From Linanthus parryae (taxonomy: Eukaryota > Streptophyta > Magnoliopsida > Ericales > Polemoniaceae): a DNA stretch of 64,000 bases. The stretch's first letter is position 1; every line of letters begins with the position of its first letter. Positions 61,701 to 64,000 of this stretch are shown here, in pieces. The translations under genes were made by a program, and so were the position numbers. The DNA is taken from NCBI GenBank assembly GCA_023055425.1, contig JALGPY010000033.1, positions 2,288,908-2,352,907 on the forward strand, in the 5' to 3' direction. The notes below the pieces were generated by a model. The model searched no databases. It was not told the origin of the DNA and was given only the letters and a program-made list of their open reading frames with translations.

Positions 61701-62445
61701 AAATAAGCCTCAAGAGAGCACAATATATGTGCACATGTTCCGCAAATGTTGGAAGGCAAGTGATAACCTTTTATCCATTGTTATAATTGATATTGATTAT
61801 CTGCGATTTTGTGTGATTCCCGATATGTTTCAATGCATAGTTGGCCAATTTATTGAGATAATTGCGTGTTTGAGCTTTATGAGTATAATTGTAGAGTCTG
61901 GGCGTTTCTCGAGTTGATTAGCGTTTTCTATGTCAACTATGATCATGGTATTTTTAGTGTTGTGTATATCAAGTACTAGAGGCTCGAATAATTGAATCGG
62001 GGGCGAGAACGAACGTTGGAAGATGAGAACATCTCGGAACTGAACAAGAAGAATGAAAAGAATAAAAGTTGTACGAGCAAAAGTGACCAGCCTTTCCTAT
62101 TTTGACGATAACTTGCGTTATAAAGGAATATTGGAGTGCGACCCATGGAAAATGAAATTAAAGAGAAAGAGCTTTCCAATGGTAGGACACGGAGATAAAC
62201 CAGAGACCAGAATGTATAGTCCGTCGAAGATGAAGGAAAAAAGGTGTGCAGCCCAATGTGAAAGTACGACCACAATAGTGATCGTACGATCACTTTTACT
62301 TAGACAAATTCGAGTTGTGATAGTACACAAGTCTTATTAGTGATCTTACAGTTAGAGTGTGATCACTTTTAATTATAAAAATAACAGGAAGTGATCGTAC
62401 GACAACCACACGTTATCATACGTTCACAACATTATGTGACAACAT
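61701..62445. other. Non-coding sequence before the Athila-B LTR
   Basis: No gene is recognised. The stretch contains a perfect 16-base palindrome GTGATCGTACGATCAC (62278-62293) surrounded by weaker copies of the same motif to 62430. It ends at a purine tract and may be the 3' untranslated part of an Athila/Tat-type element. Confidence 0.45.
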
Positions 62446-62457
62446 TTTGGGGGAGAT
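62446..62457 (+). other. Polypurine tract before the LTR at 62458
   Basis: TTTGGGGGAGAT directly precedes TGGTAATTTTAC, taken as the LTR start. Its form fits Athila/Tat elements. Confidence 0.55.
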
Positions 62458-63200
62458 TGGTAATTTTACATAGTTTATAATGGGTATTAGTTCAAAACCT
62501 GTATAACCTACATGAGGACAAAAAATTGAGCTGTTGGCGCATTAGAGAATGCACAGAGCATGAGATAGAAGGCTTGGATCAAGGATTACACGTTTGATCT
62601 ACCTAAATTCTAGACCTCTCTTTATTTTTTTTAATATTTTGAATGTCTTCATTGTATTCACAACTATGAGTAGATAAACTCATTTAGATCATGTTTCTTT
62701 AGCGTATTTGATGATTATAATGTGGTGATTCGCATTTTAATAACGTAATTGGTGTTGATTACAAGCTATGATTTTTTATGTTCTTCATATTTACTAGTTT
62801 GTGGATGACGATTCATGATGCTAGGATTTAATTAGAAGCTCTTCAGCGACTAATTAGTTTCTTGGTGGTAATTAGATCGACCACCTATTCGAAATCGCGT
62901 ACTTGGTAACTCGATTGCATGAATTTGGGGCATTGAGTATACACAAGATCTTCATGCATGTTTACAATTGGCTGATCATTTCGTGACTCAATATTAACTA
63001 ATGATAAGCAGAGTGATAGGTATTTGGTGACTCGGTACTTCATTACTCTTAGTTCGTAGTTTTGATATAAAAAAGTCATCTTTTGACCCACATTAAGGAT
63101 ATACATACAAATAATCACGAAGACTCTGGTGTAGGATAAATCTGGACTCTTCCCAGTATTACTGCACTGACAATTGCGCGCTTGCGGTTGGACCGTGTCA
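62458..63200 (+). repeat. Athila-B LTR (about 743 bp)
   Basis: It lies between a purine tract and a decayed aspartate-tRNA primer site, with TG at 62458 and CA at 63200. Its last ~35 bases resemble the end of the Athila-A LTR before 20635. No gene is seen inside. Confidence 0.55.
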
Positions 63201-63201
63201 A

Positions 63202-63224
63202 GTTTTTGCTGCCGTTGTTGCCGA
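63202..63224 (+). promoter_or_regulatory. Degenerate primer binding site of Athila-B
   Basis: GTTTTTGCTGCCGTTGTTGC resembles the TTTTGGCGCCGTTGCCGGGG site of Athila/Tat elements with a few changes, at the same offset as in Athila-A. Confidence 0.6.
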
Positions 63225-63369
63225 CTTCTTTCTAGTTAGTTAAAATGTAAAGCCTTAGGGATTCACTTTTCTGTTTAATTCTGTAATCACCTACATTCTC
63301 CGTGTTTGTTGTGCTTTCAAGTTGCTCATTTGGTGCCTGATCAATACATAAAACAATTCATTGTACCCG

Positions 63370-64000
63370 CATCTAAAGGATCCTCAATTACTCATTCGTG
63401 CAAAGCGTAAAGGCCAGAGGAAAGTAACTCACATGGACGATGAAGGGAGAGCGGAAGGAGAAAGAAGTTTCTAGACTTTAGATGATGAGATGGCCTCTAA
63501 GGAGAGGGTCGAAAAGGATAAAGAGGAGCTTAGGGTTCAGTTGGCTGCACTCCGAGCACCACTACCACCTCCACTACTACCGCCTCCGGCTAATATACCT
63601 GATGTGGCACATTCACAAGGGCAGCTGCCACAGAATAAAGCATAGCAAAGACGTTCTATGGTTAGCATTTATAGGCCAACTTAGGCCACTTATTGCCAAA
63701 GATTGTGGTTCCACCTATAACTGCAACACACTTCGAGCTGAGGAGCTCAATGATTCAACTAATGCAGAATGACTGCAGATCCAGTGGAGCTTCATAGGAT
63801 GATCCTGATGCGCACATGGCTACTCTTACTCATATTTACAAACTTTTCATGACGATAGAGTGCCAGAAGATGCAATAAATACAATTTTCCTTTTCCCTGA
63901 TTGGAAATTATAGGAAATGTCTCTAAGAATTGCGTGCATGTTCAATAAGTTCATGGGATAAACTCATCATATAATTTCTCATGAAATATCATCCACCATA
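63370..64000 (+). pseudogene. gag: Athila-B gag, N-terminal part (continues beyond window)
   Basis: Reading from about 63370 gives KRKGQRKVTHMDDEGRAEGE, then LRVQLAALRAPLPPPLLPPP, the proline-rich region that parallels 20930-21000 in Athila-A. Near 63800, DPDAHMATLTHIYKLFMT and, in another frame, VPEDAINTIFLFPDW match the start of the Retrotrans_gag domain (compare the family pattern DPxxH...GVxxDAIxLxLFPFSL). Several stops show it is dead. Confidence 0.7.

Overview
This window is nuclear DNA of a flowering plant, most likely a eudicot, from a region packed with retrotransposons. Nearly everything that can be identified is LTR retrotransposon (Ty1/copia and Ty3/gypsy), with one Helitron-like insertion and a cluster of small inverted-repeat (MITE) elements. 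I found no intact host gene, no rRNA or tRNA gene and no CRISPR array. All coordinates, target-site duplications (TSDs) and alignments were read by eye.

Layout. 1-4851: right part of a copia element (Copia-1, plus strand) with a nearly intact pol and its 3' LTR. 5751-6320: a 5'-truncated LTR of the same superfamily. 6343-8527: inverted-repeat elements nested in one another. 9559-13250: a minus-strand, gene-free gypsy-like element (LARD type). 13251-19823: a decayed minus-strand copia relative (Copia-3), truncated in both LTRs. 19824-21755, 31812-31965 and 61249-61700: pieces of one Athila-type gypsy element (Athila-A). 62458-64000: LTR, primer site and gag of a second Athila-type element (Athila-B).

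The centre is a set of insertions inside insertions. Athila-A gag was hit by a Sirevirus-like copia element (21756-31806, TSD ACAAT) and by a minus-strand gypsy element G1 (31966-61243, TSD ATCGC/ATCAC). G1 holds a second minus-strand gypsy element, G2 (39806-58786, TSD AGCAA). One LTR of G2, but not the other, holds a Helitron-like element inserted between A and T (48242-57137). That element holds the copia element Copia-2 (48347-56839, TSD ATATC). The implied order is Athila-A, then G1, G2, Helitron and Copia-2; the Sirevirus only has to be younger than Athila-A.

No element here is obviously autonomous. Copia-1 pol is open through integrase, reverse transcriptase and RNase H, but an extra A separates it from gag-protease and its zinc knuckle has lost a cysteine. 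Copia-2 has several frameshifts and stops and an altered reverse transcriptase active site. The Sirevirus keeps recognisable gag, pol and a third, envelope-like reading region, all broken. G1, G2 and the 9559 element have LTRs and priming sites but no recognisable protein genes.
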